Source of the DNA: Nitrospinota bacterium
Lineage (GTDB): Bacteria; UBA8248
Direction of reading: 5' to 3'
Length of the DNA: 12,102 nt
NCBI GenBank assembly: GCA_003506735.1
Contig: DNYS01000190.1
Location: 463-12,564, forward strand
In this document: one piece after another, positions 1-6,443 of the stretch
Layout: every line of letters starts with the position of its first letter
Numbering within the stretch: position 1 is the stretch's first letter
Program-made: the position numbers and the translations under genes
Notes under the pieces: model-generated
Told to the model about the DNA's origin: nothing
What the model saw: only the letters and a program-made list of their open reading frames with translations
The model's database searches: none

Positions 1-113
1 TCCTCGCCGGGGAACACGCCTCTCTCGGGCTCCCCCGCCCCGGCGGGCGCGACCGCTCCCCCTGCCGCCCAAAGAGCGGCGGCGAGAAGCAGCGCCCTAG
101 AGATCGATCCCAT
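1..113 (-). CDS. N-terminal fragment of a putative exported protein (partial)
   Basis: An open frame on the minus strand begins with ATG at 113 and runs off the left edge, so only 37 residues are visible. It reads MGSISRALLLAAALWAAGG and continues through an Ala/Pro/Gly stretch to ERGVFPGE. One Arg followed by a hydrophobic Leu/Ala core and a small-residue region ending around A20-A24 is a typical Sec signal peptide. No lipobox Cys is visible. The start overlaps the last 17 bases of the upstream oxidoreductase gene, which suggests translational coupling in one operon. The Shine-Dalgarno sequence is weak. The function of the mature protein cannot be seen. A chance open frame is possible, but the signal-peptide pattern argues against it. 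Confidence 0.55.
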   Translation of the reverse strand, partial: MGSISRALLLAAALWAAGGAVAPAGAGEPERGVFPGE

Positions 114-1149
114 CCAGAAGCGCCGCCATTTCGAGCGGCCTCCCCTCCTCCGCCGAGCGCACCGAGCCCTCCACCATGGCGAGCGCATGGACGGCCTCGG
201 CGGGCCCCGTCTCGGGCGCATCGCCGCTCCGGGCGCAACGGGCGAACTCCTCGAGCTCGTCCTGCACCATGTCCCTCATCGCGGGAAGCTCGACCTGCAT
301 CCAGCCCGTTTCGCCCTTTTTCTCGATGAGGAGCGTTGTCTCCTCGTTCGTCCGCTCGGCAAAGGTGAGGTTCTCCCTGACCATCTCGAGATGGAGCGCC
401 GCCTCGGTGCCGTGCAGCTTCATGGTGAACATATTGGGCGAGGTAAAGCAGGTCGTCACGTTCGAGACCGCCCCGCTCTCGTGCTCGTAGAGCGTCATCG
501 ACACGTCGTCGATTTCCGCCGGCGTCGCCAGGCGCTTGTGCAGGCCCGTCACCCGCATGGGTTTCCCCAAAAGATACTGGAGCGTATCGCAGTGGTGAAT
601 GCCCATCTGCATAAGCGGCCCGCCCGGGCACTCGCTCTTGAAATAGCGCCAGCGGTCGGTCGTGAAATTCTGCCCCGCCGGGTTCGTGAACGCCGCCTCG
701 GCCCAGAGGGGCCGGCCCAGGGTGCCGTCGTCGATCATCCGCTTCATCATCCGGTGGCCCGCCGCCCGGCGGTAGCAGTGCCCCACCGCCAGCGTCCGCC
801 CCGCCTTGCGCCACGCCTTGAACACCCCCGGCGCCTCGGCCAGCGTGTTCGTGATTGGCTTCTCGACCCAGACGTGCTTTCCCGCGGCCATCGCCGCCTC
901 GATCTGGCCGGCGTGCGCCGTGTTCGGCGTCGTGATCAGCACCCCCTCGATGGAGCCATCCGCCAGAATCGCCTCGTAACTCTCCGCCGGCTCGCAGCCG
1001 TACTCCTTGGCGAACGCCGCGCGCTTCTCCTCGTTCCTCGTGTAGCACGACACAATTTCAAGTTCCTCGCTCCGCTGCGCGCCGTTTGCGATCGCCGTCG
1101 CCCACCAGCCAAGGCCGACAATGGCGACTTTCAGGGGTGTATCAGGCAT
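97..1149 (-). CDS. Gfo/Idh/MocA family NAD(P)-dependent oxidoreductase
   Basis: A 350-residue protein, the usual length of the family, expected to be a cytoplasmic NAD(P)-dependent dehydrogenase acting on a sugar, inositol or related polyol. The N-terminal Rossmann fold starts with VAIVGLGWWATA (residues 8-19), a glycine-rich nucleotide-binding loop. The family signature EKP is at 96-98 (GKHVWVEKP), supplying the conserved Lys97. The C-terminal alpha/beta domain carries GGPLMQMGIHHCD (176-188), matching the GxHxxD substrate and catalytic segment with His185 and Asp188. The ATG at 1149 is preceded by AAGGAG at 5 bases spacing, which fixes the start. It lies 79 bases downstream of priA on the same strand, and its end overlaps the start of the next gene. 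Family assignment is strong; the substrate is unknown. Confidence 0.93.
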   Translation of the reverse strand: MPDTPLKVAIVGLGWWATAIANGAQRSEELEIVSCYTRNEEKRAAFAKEYGCEPAESYEAILADGSIEGVLITTPNTAHAGQIEAAMAAGKHVWVEKPITNTLAEAPGVFKAWRKAGRTLAVGHCYRRAAGHRMMKRMIDDGTLGRPLWAEAAFTNPAGQNFTTDRWRYFKSECPGGPLMQMGIHHCDTLQYLLGKPMRVTGLHKRLATPAEIDDVSMTLYEHESGAVSNVTTCFTSPNMFTMKLHGTEAALHLEMVRENLTFAERTNEETTLLIEKKGETGWMQVELPAMRDMVQDELEEFARCARSGDAPETGPAEAVHALAMVEGSVRSAEEGRPLEMAALLDGIDL

Positions 1150-1228
1150 GAAGGCTCCTTATCTTTAAATCTTCATTTTCGATATTAGATTGTCAAAGAT
1201 AACACGGTCTTTTCGGACAGGATAACGG
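1150..1228 (-). promoter_or_regulatory. AT-rich gap between priA and the oxidoreductase gene, possible promoter
   Basis: This 79-base gap is clearly more AT-rich than the surrounding genes. Read on the minus strand it contains an exact TTGACA (1196-1191) that could be a -35 box. No good -10 box lies at 16-18 bases: AAGATT at 1173-1168 is the hexamer at 17, and TTTAAA follows a little later. An 8-bp inverted repeat TTATCTTT (1159-1166) / AAAGATAA (1195-1202) flanks the element and could be an operator. The Shine-Dalgarno sequence of the downstream gene lies at the gap's distal end. A separate promoter for the oxidoreductase is plausible but not proven. I see no clear terminator for priA. Confidence 0.3.
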
Positions 1229-3838
1229 CTACAACAAACTCTGCGGATTCACGTCGATCACCAAATGCACGCTCCCTAAATTTTTCCGCTTGTGAAAGGC
1301 TTCGTCCAGATTGTGGAGAACCTCGCCGAGGCGGCGGGCGGTTTTGGATTTGAGGAGCATGTGGTGGCGGTGGACCCCCCGCACGCGCGCGAGCATGGCG
1401 GGCGCCGGGCCAAGGAAGACGAGCTCGGGATCGCCGCCCGAGAGGGCGGAGCGCACTCCGAATTTTTCCATGAAGTTCCGGGTCCAGGCCCCTGCCGCCG
1501 CCGCTGCCGCCGATTTGTGCGCCTCGAAGCGCAGCCGCGCGAGCCGCCGGTAGGGGGGATAGCCCGTCTCCCGGCGCACCCTGGATTCGCGCTCATAGAA
1601 CGCGGCGTAGTCGTGCTCCCGGGCGCAGGCGATGGCGTAGTGATCGGGCCGGAAGGTCTGGACGATCACCTCGCCCGGCAGGTCCGCCCGCCCGGCCCGG
1701 CCGGCCACCTGGGTGAGGAGCTGGAAGGTGCGCTCCCCAGCCCGGAAGTCGGGCAGGTGGAGCCCCACGTCGGCCAGGATCACCCCCACCAGGGTCATCT
1801 TTGGAAAATCGTGGCCCTTGGCCACCATCTGCGTCCCGATGAGAATGTCCACCTCCCCCCGCCGCACCGCGCCCAGAATTTCCTCGAACGCCCCCGCGCG
1901 GCGAACCGCGTCGCGGTCCATCCGCCGAACGCGCGCCTTGGGAAACCGGGCGCGGACGGCCTCCTCCACCCGCTCGGTCCCGAGGCCGAAATAGCCCACC
2001 CGCCCGCTTCCGCAGGAGGGGCACGTTGTCGGCGGCGGGGCCGACAGGTCGCACAGGTGACACTGGATCCGCCCGCTCCCGCCGCCCACGTGGAGGTGGA
2101 AGGTGAGCGGCACCGAACAGTTCGGGCACTCGGCCGATTCCCCGCATTCGCGGCAGAGGATCACCGAGGAAAATCCCCGGCGGTTCAGGAAGAGGAGGGT
2201 CTGCTCCCCCCGGGCGAGGCGGTCGTGAATCGCGTCCGCCAAATCGGCGCTGAGGAGGACGGGCGACTTCGGGTCTCCCCCTTTCTCCCGGCGCAGGTCC
2301 ACGAGCCGGACTTCGGGCAGGGGCCGCCCGCCGGGCCGGGCGGGAAGCTCCATCAGGCGGTAGCTCCCGCCCACCGCGCGCGTGTAGCTCTCGAGCGAGG
2401 GGGTGGCCGATCCGAGGAGGATGGGCACCCCGGCGCGCCGCGCCCGGACGATGGCGGTGTCGCGGCCGTTGTAGCGGGGGGCGTCGTCCTGCTTGTAGGA
2501 GGCGTCGTGCTCCTCGTCCACGGCGATGAAGCCGATCTCGGGGAGCGGGGCGTAGACAGCCGAGCGCGTGCCGAGGACGACGGGGGCCTCCCCGCTCCGC
2601 ACCCGCCGCCATTCGCTGGCGCGCCTTTTCTCCGGATAGGCGCTGTGCAGGCAGGCGACGCGGTCCCCGAACCGGGAGCGGAACCGGTCCAGGAGCTGGG
2701 GCGTCAGGCCGATCTCGGGAACAAGGATGAGCGCCCCCCGCCCCCGGCCGAGGACCTCCGCGGTCAGGCGAAGGTAGACCTCCGTCTTCCCGCTGCCGGT
2801 GACGCCGTGGAGAAGGGTGACCGAGTAGCTTTCCGCCCGGATGTCGGCGGCCACCGCCTCGAAGACGGCCCGCTGCGCCGGGGTGAGATCGACGGCGGGA
2901 GCGCCAGGGCCATCGGAGGGGGAATTTTCCTCGGGCGGCGGCGCGTCATCCTCCATGCGCACCCAGCCTTTTTTCGCCATGGCGGCGCAGGCCGCGCGCG
3001 CCCCCGGCGAAAGGCGCTCTATCTCGCGGAGGAGCATCCGCCCCCTGTCCGCCTTTTCGAGCCGATTTAGCGCCGCCGCCTGCCGGGGCGCGCGGCGCGA
3101 GAGGGCCACGCGCGTTTCCTCATCCGGCGCTTCGGCAAGCCGGACATACCGGACGAGCGCCGGGGCGGAGCCGCCCTCCTCGGCCGTGACCTTCTCGGCC
3201 AAACCCTCCGAGATGAGGCGCTCGGTCTCGCCCCGCGTCCCGCGCCCAAAAGCCGAGGCCAGCGCGTCCATCCGCCGGGGGCGTTCCTTGAGCCCGTTCA
3301 GGATCCGCGCCCGGAGGGGCGCTGCCTTGGCCGCCGCCTCCATGCCCGGCAGGCCCAGGCCCGCCGCCTCGAGGGCGGTCTCGCGGCAGCCCTCTTCGGT
3401 AAGCCGCACTCGCTCGACGCTCTTGCGCTCGCCCACGCCCGGAAGAGCCGCCCGGATGGCCTCCCCCCATCCGCAGCAATAATACTCCGCCACCCACTTC
3501 GTCAGCCCGATCATCTCCCCGGTCAAGGCGGGCTCGTCCTCGAGGATGCGGATAACGTCTTTGAGGGCCGCGCCGCCCAGGCCGGCCCGAGGAGATGCGG
3601 CCTCGGGGGAGCGGACGACATAGCCCGTCATCCGTCGCCGGCCGAGGGGCACCATGACGCGCAAACCGGGAACCAGCGACGCCGCGAGCGCCTCGGGCGC
3701 CCGATAGGTCAGCGTCTGGAGGCGGGGCACGTTCAGCGCCACCTCGACGCAGAGGGGTCCGGCGGATTCCGCCCCGTTTTTGGGCGGCTCCTTCCGGCCA
3801 AGGGTGTAGGTCCGCTCCGCCCGCCGGTCCGCGCTCAT
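1229..3838 (-). CDS. priA: Primosomal protein N' (replication restart helicase PriA)
   Basis: A 869-residue SF2 DNA helicase that recognises stalled forks and D-loops and starts reloading of the replicative helicase. The N-terminal 3'-DNA-end-binding domain is visible as VALNVPRLQTLTYRAP (33-48), followed by the winged-helix region. The helicase core has Walker A GVTGSGKT (345-352), the Walker B box DEEH (441-444), LLGSATP (474-480), GTQMVAKGHDFP (668-679) and QVAGRAGR (710-717). Eight zinc-binding cysteines lie in the helicase insert: C562, C565, C571, C574, C593, C596, C606 and C609. The open frame extends 61 codons further upstream, but that part is Arg/Gly/Pro-rich and antisense-like in composition and lies inside the dehydratase gene. 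The ATG at 3838 forms an ATGA overlap with the dehydratase stop and has a GGAG upstream. It is longer than the E. coli protein (732 residues), mainly in the middle linker at about 140-320. Confidence 0.97.
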   Translation of the reverse strand: MSADRRAERTYTLGRKEPPKNGAESAGPLCVEVALNVPRLQTLTYRAPEALAASLVPGLRVMVPLGRRRMTGYVVRSPEAASPRAGLGGAALKDVIRILEDEPALTGEMIGLTKWVAEYYCCGWGEAIRAALPGVGERKSVERVRLTEEGCRETALEAAGLGLPGMEAAAKAAPLRARILNGLKERPRRMDALASAFGRGTRGETERLISEGLAEKVTAEEGGSAPALVRYVRLAEAPDEETRVALSRRAPRQAAALNRLEKADRGRMLLREIERLSPGARAACAAMAKKGWVRMEDDAPPPEENSPSDGPGAPAVDLTPAQRAVFEAVAADIRAESYSVTLLHGVTGSGKTEVYLRLTAEVLGRGRGALILVPEIGLTPQLLDRFRSRFGDRVACLHSAYPEKRRASEWRRVRSGEAPVVLGTRSAVYAPLPEIGFIAVDEEHDASYKQDDAPRYNGRDTAIVRARRAGVPILLGSATPSLESYTRAVGGSYRLMELPARPGGRPLPEVRLVDLRREKGGDPKSPVLLSADLADAIHDRLARGEQTLLFLNRRGFSSVILCRECGESAECPNCSVPLTFHLHVGGGSGRIQCHLCDLSAPPPTTCPSCGSGRVGYFGLGTERVEEAVRARFPKARVRRMDRDAVRRAGAFEEILGAVRRGEVDILIGTQMVAKGHDFPKMTLVGVILADVGLHLPDFRAGERTFQLLTQVAGRAGRADLPGEVIVQTFRPDHYAIACAREHDYAAFYERESRVRRETGYPPYRRLARLRFEAHKSAAAAAAGAWTRNFMEKFGVRSALSGGDPELVFLGPAPAMLARVRGVHRHHMLLKSKTARRLGEVLHNLDEAFHKRKNLGSVHLVIDVNPQSLL

Positions 3839-4803
3839 GGCCGGGGGACTCCGCCCGAGAGAATGGTTTGGAGATGCGCCGCCGTGAGGTTCCGCCCGCT
3901 CAGCATGGCTACCACCGTCTTTCCCCGGAGGTCCATCTTCGCCGCGGCCGCCGTGGGGGCGGCCCCCGCGCCTTCGGCGATCATCCGCACCTCCGAAACC
4001 AGAAGGCGGACGGCCTCGCACATCTCTTCCTCCGAGACCAGGACGATCTCGTCCACCAGCCGCCGCATCATGGAAAAGGTCAGCTCAAACGGCACGCGCG
4101 TGGCGAGCCCGTCAGCGAAGGTTGCCGCCAATGGGTGGGGGATCATTTTTCCCGCCTGAAAGCTCTGGTATACGGCAGGCGCCCTCTCGGCCTGGACGCC
4201 CACGATGTGGACGCGCGGGTTGCACTCTTTCGCCGCGAGCGCCGCCCCGGCCGCGCCGCTCCCGCCGCCGACGGGAACGATAAAGACGTCGATGCCGGGC
4301 TCTTGCTCGAAACACTCGAGCGCCGCCGTTCCCACACCGGCGATCAGGGCGGGCTCGTTCGCCGAGTGGACGTAGCGCATGCCGGTCTCCCCGGCCCGGG
4401 CCTCGCACCATTCACGGGCCTCATCGAAATCCTTGCCGTGGATCGCGACCTCGGCCCCCATGCGCCGGATGGCAGCCAGTTTGTCCGGATTCGAACCCTC
4501 GGGGGCGGCGACGGTGGCCCGGACTCCGAACACCCGCGCCGCCCAAGCGATGGAGGCGCCGTGGTTCCCGGTCGAGGCCGTGATCAGCCCCCGGGCACGC
4601 TCATCCTCGGCAAGCTGGGAGACCAGGTTCACGCCGCCCCGCACCTTGAAGGCGCCGATGGGCTGCATGGATTCGAATTTCAGGAAAAAGCGGCAGCCGA
4701 ATTTCTCCGAAAGCGGCGGAATCTCGTGAAACGGCGTCGCCGGGAGGTGGGGCCGAATCCGCACGAGGGCGTCCAGGACATCCTGATAGACGGGCTCGCG
4801 CAT
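3835..4803 (-). CDS. PLP-dependent serine/threonine dehydratase (short form)
   Basis: A 322-residue fold-type II PLP enzyme expected to deaminate L-threonine or L-serine to 2-oxobutyrate or pyruvate and ammonia. The PLP Schiff-base lysine is K53 in GAFKVRGG. The cofactor-binding Asn motif is STGNHG (77-82), and the phosphate-binding glycine loop is GGGSGAAG (179-186). It ends without the C-terminal ACT-like regulatory domain of biosynthetic IlvA, so it resembles catabolic threonine dehydratase, serine racemase-like or EutB-type enzymes; these cannot be separated by eye. The ATG at 4803 has a strong Shine-Dalgarno GGAGG 5 bases upstream. Its stop codon overlaps the priA start by 4 bases, implying coupled translation. 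It is the first gene of the leftward operon and faces the divergent control region. Confidence 0.93.
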   Translation of the reverse strand: MREPVYQDVLDALVRIRPHLPATPFHEIPPLSEKFGCRFFLKFESMQPIGAFKVRGGVNLVSQLAEDERARGLITASTGNHGASIAWAARVFGVRATVAAPEGSNPDKLAAIRRMGAEVAIHGKDFDEAREWCEARAGETGMRYVHSANEPALIAGVGTAALECFEQEPGIDVFIVPVGGGSGAAGAALAAKECNPRVHIVGVQAERAPAVYQSFQAGKMIPHPLAATFADGLATRVPFELTFSMMRRLVDEIVLVSEEEMCEAVRLLVSEVRMIAEGAGAAPTAAAAKMDLRGKTVVAMLSGRNLTAAHLQTILSGGVPRP

Positions 4804-4880
4804 GAAATCCTCCGGGAGAGGCGGCAGCCGGTTGCAGGGGCGGTGGACCGGATGCCGTTCGGTTGGGCGCGGGGCGGGTC

Positions 4881-4907
4881 CTTATACACGTTTGGGCCCT
4901 TTATACA
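4881..4907 (-). promoter_or_regulatory. Twin TTATACA repeats, possible leftward -10 boxes
   Basis: The heptamer TTATACA occurs twice as a direct repeat 19 bases apart (4882-4888 and 4901-4907), with a GGGCCC palindrome between them. Read leftward the two copies give TATAAG (4886-4881) and TATAAA (4905-4900), each 5 of 6 to the -10 consensus, and they are AT-rich islands in GC-rich surroundings. They lie about 80-100 bases upstream of the dehydratase ATG and could be its promoter. No recognisable -35 box is found at 16-18 bases from either, so an activator-dependent promoter or a protein-binding repeat is equally possible. Confidence 0.35.
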
Positions 4908-4950
4908 GGAAAACCGGGACGCCGGGCGCCCTGCCCGCATCTCCGCCGCG

Positions 4951-5005
4951 GGGGAGCGGTCAATCCGGACCCGCGCCGGCCGTGCGCCCGGATTGACCGC
5001 TCCCC
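4951..5005. repeat. Perfect 18-bp inverted repeat in the divergent control region
   Basis: The left arm GGGGAGCGGTCAATCCGG (4951-4968) and right arm CCGGATTGACCGCTCCCC (4988-5005) are exact reverse complements separated by 19 bases. Within the spacer GCGC (4973-4976) can pair with GCGC (4984-4987). No T-run follows on either strand, and both flanking genes point away, so this is not a terminator. The right arm contains the TTGACC used as -35 box by the rightward promoter; the left arm places the same hexamer on the opposite strand. An operator for a dimeric regulator, or a remnant of an inverted duplication, are the simplest readings. Confidence 0.85.
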
Positions 5006-5021
5006 GGGAGGCTCCTAGAAT
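4993..5021 (+). promoter_or_regulatory. Sigma-70-type promoter for the small coiled-coil/DUF362 operon
   Basis: TTGACC (4993-4998) and TAGAAT (5016-5021) are separated by exactly 17 bases; each matches the housekeeping consensus at 5 of 6 positions. Transcription would start near 5028, giving a leader of about 75 bases before the ATG at 5104. The -35 box is inside the right arm of the 18-bp inverted repeat, so a protein bound there would be expected to block or modulate initiation. Assigned from sequence only. Confidence 0.6.
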
Positions 5022-5055
5022 CGGGAAATAGAATGGATCGGACCAACAACGCCCA

Positions 5056-5084
5056 CGGCGCGGCCGGGTTCTACCGGTGCGCCG
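5056..5084 (+). promoter_or_regulatory. Leader hairpin next to the ribosome binding site
   Basis: In the predicted transcript leader, 5056-5067 can pair with 5074-5084 in a stem of 11 pairs (one G-U, one bulged G at 5063) closed by a six-base loop GTTCTA. The stem ends 6 bases before the Shine-Dalgarno GGAGG (5091-5095). It does not cover the ribosome site itself. It may stabilise the message or influence translation. It could also be chance pairing in GC-rich DNA. Confidence 0.35.
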
Positions 5085-5103
5085 CCCCCGGGAGGATGGG
5101 ATC

Positions 5104-5430
5104 ATGAAGAGCGCACTCGAGATCGCCATGGAAAAAACGTCTGCCATCGGTGAAAAGGCGCGCAAGGAATTGGAAAAACTTTCTCCCGAACAGCGCGGGG
5201 AAATCGAGGAAACCAAAAAGGTTTACGAGGGGAAAATCGCCGAGCGCGAGATTCTTTTCCAGCAAGAGATGTTGAAGCTCACCGGCGGCGTTCCGCTGGA
5301 GATGGCCCTTTTACAGATTCCGCCCGAGGCGCGCGCGCCCATCGACGATGCACGCCAGAAGCACATCGCCCAGCGCGAGGCGCTCGAAGAGGAGCGCGAC
5401 CGGAAAATCGAGGAAATCAGAAAAGGCTAG
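5104..5430 (+). CDS. Small charged coiled-coil protein, function unknown
   Basis: A 108-residue protein with no signal peptide and no membrane segment. It is rich in Lys, Glu and Arg and predicted almost wholly helical. The first half (about residues 17-60) and last part (about 85-107) have heptad-like runs such as KARKELEKL and EALEEERDRKIEEIRK. A short central break contains TGGVP and IPPEARAP. It contains no Cys or Trp. The ATG at 5104 is chosen because GGAGG lies 8 bases upstream; an upstream GTG at 5077 would place the Shine-Dalgarno inside the gene. It is the first gene of the rightward operon, 29 bases before the DUF362 gene. I do not recognise the family; a structural or partner-binding role is inference. 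Confidence 0.8.
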   Translation: MKSALEIAMEKTSAIGEKARKELEKLSPEQRGEIEETKKVYEGKIAEREILFQQEMLKLTGGVPLEMALLQIPPEARAPIDDARQKHIAQREALEEERDRKIEEIRKG

Positions 5431-5459
5431 AGGGGGGAGCCTGGGATGGGAGATAAAGG

Positions 5460-6428
5460 TTGAGCCGTGTCGCCCTGGTGCGGTGCGAGGACTACGATCC
5501 AGATCGCGTCGAGGATTCGGTGGCGCGCCTGCTCGAACTGCTCGGCGGCGCCGGAAAGTTCGCCTCGCCCGAGGAGAGCATTCTTCTAAAACCCAATTTG
5601 CTCAAGGGAGCTCCGCCCGAGAGCGCCGTCACCACCCACCCCGAAGTGCTTCGCGCCGTTATCCGTGTGTTGCGCCGGACGGCCCCCGGAGCGGCCCTTT
5701 CGGTGGGCGACAGCCCGGCCTGGGGCAGCTTCGAGAGCGCCATGCGGGTATCGGGCCAGGCCGCCGTTTGCACGGAGGAAGGGGTTCCGGCCACTCCCTT
5801 TCACCGCGGCGTCAAGGTGCCCAACCCGGAGGGGACCGTCTACCGCCACCTTCATATCGCCAGGGCCGCCGTCTCGACCGGGGGCGTCATCAACCTGCCC
5901 AAGCTCAAGACCCACTGCCAGATGTACATGACGGGCGCGGTGAAGAATCTTTTCGGCTGCGTGGCGGGGAAACGAAAGGCTTGGTGGCACTTCAAGGCCG
6001 GAAACTTTCAAGAGTATTTTCCGCTCATGATCGTCGAGACGGCGCGCCTGATCGCCCCGCGGCTTTCGGTTCTCGACGCGGTGGTGGGGATGGAGGGCCA
6101 GGGCCCCGGCTCGGGAAAACCCCGGCGGGCGGGCCTTCTCATGGCCAGCACCGATCCCGTCGCGCTGGATCGGGTGGCCTGTGAGGCCGCCGGGCTCGAC
6201 CCCTCCCGTCTCAGAACCCTCGCCGCGGCGGAGACCATCGGGTGGGGCCAGCCGGATTTGTCGAAAATCGAGATCGCCGGACTTCCCCTCGAAGAGGCCC
6301 GGCTGGCGGTGCCCTTCGTTCCGCCGAAAATGATCCCGGTGGGCTTCAGCCTTCCCCGAGTCGTGAAAAGCACGATGAAGCAGCAGTGGTTGGTCCGGGT
6401 GAAAGAACCCATCCGCCGGGTGTCCTGA
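5460..6428 (+). CDS. DUF362 domain-containing protein
   Basis: A 322-residue protein with the DUF362 pattern: ILLKPNLL (41-48), THPEVLRAV (59-67), GDSPAWG (83-89), INLPKLKTH (144-152), MTGAVKNLFGCVAG (157-170), DAVVGMEGQGP (206-216) and STDPVALDRVAC (230-241). The biochemical activity of this family is not established. Many members carry a C-terminal pair of 4Fe-4S ferredoxin motifs; this one ends at about the place where that domain would begin and has no CxxCxxC cluster. Translation starts at TTG 5460, supported by GGGAG (5448-5452) 7 bases upstream and by the family N-terminus beginning directly with a short strand (VALVRCEDY). It follows the coiled-coil gene by 29 bases and precedes the exported protein gene by 15 bases, so the three are probably cotranscribed. 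Confidence 0.88.
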   Translation: MSRVALVRCEDYDPDRVEDSVARLLELLGGAGKFASPEESILLKPNLLKGAPPESAVTTHPEVLRAVIRVLRRTAPGAALSVGDSPAWGSFESAMRVSGQAAVCTEEGVPATPFHRGVKVPNPEGTVYRHLHIARAAVSTGGVINLPKLKTHCQMYMTGAVKNLFGCVAGKRKAWWHFKAGNFQEYFPLMIVETARLIAPRLSVLDAVVGMEGQGPGSGKPRRAGLLMASTDPVALDRVACEAAGLDPSRLRTLAAAETIGWGQPDLSKIEIAGLPLEEARLAVPFVPPKMIPVGFSLPRVVKSTMKQQWLVRVKEPIRRVS

Positions 6429-6443
6429 ACACCGTCGTTTCCA

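Noticed and set aside
187..1188. 333-codon plus-strand frame opposite the Gfo/Idh/MocA gene
   Set aside because: Arg/His/Leu/Pro-rich shadow of a clear oxidoreductase gene with good motifs on the other strand.
1292..3070. 592-codon open frame opposite priA
   Set aside because: Composition is Gly/Pro/Arg/His-rich with no domain; it is the antisense of an unambiguous priA and typical of long shadow frames in high-GC DNA.
3839..4021. 61-codon N-terminal extension of priA
   Set aside because: Gly/Arg/Pro-rich and inside the dehydratase coding sequence; the ATG at 3838 has an overlap-type start and matches the family N-terminus.
3868..5031. 387-codon plus-strand frame running from the dehydratase into the intergenic region
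   Set aside because: It lies opposite the dehydratase and continues through the inverted repeat and promoter; composition is shadow-like with no recognisable motif.
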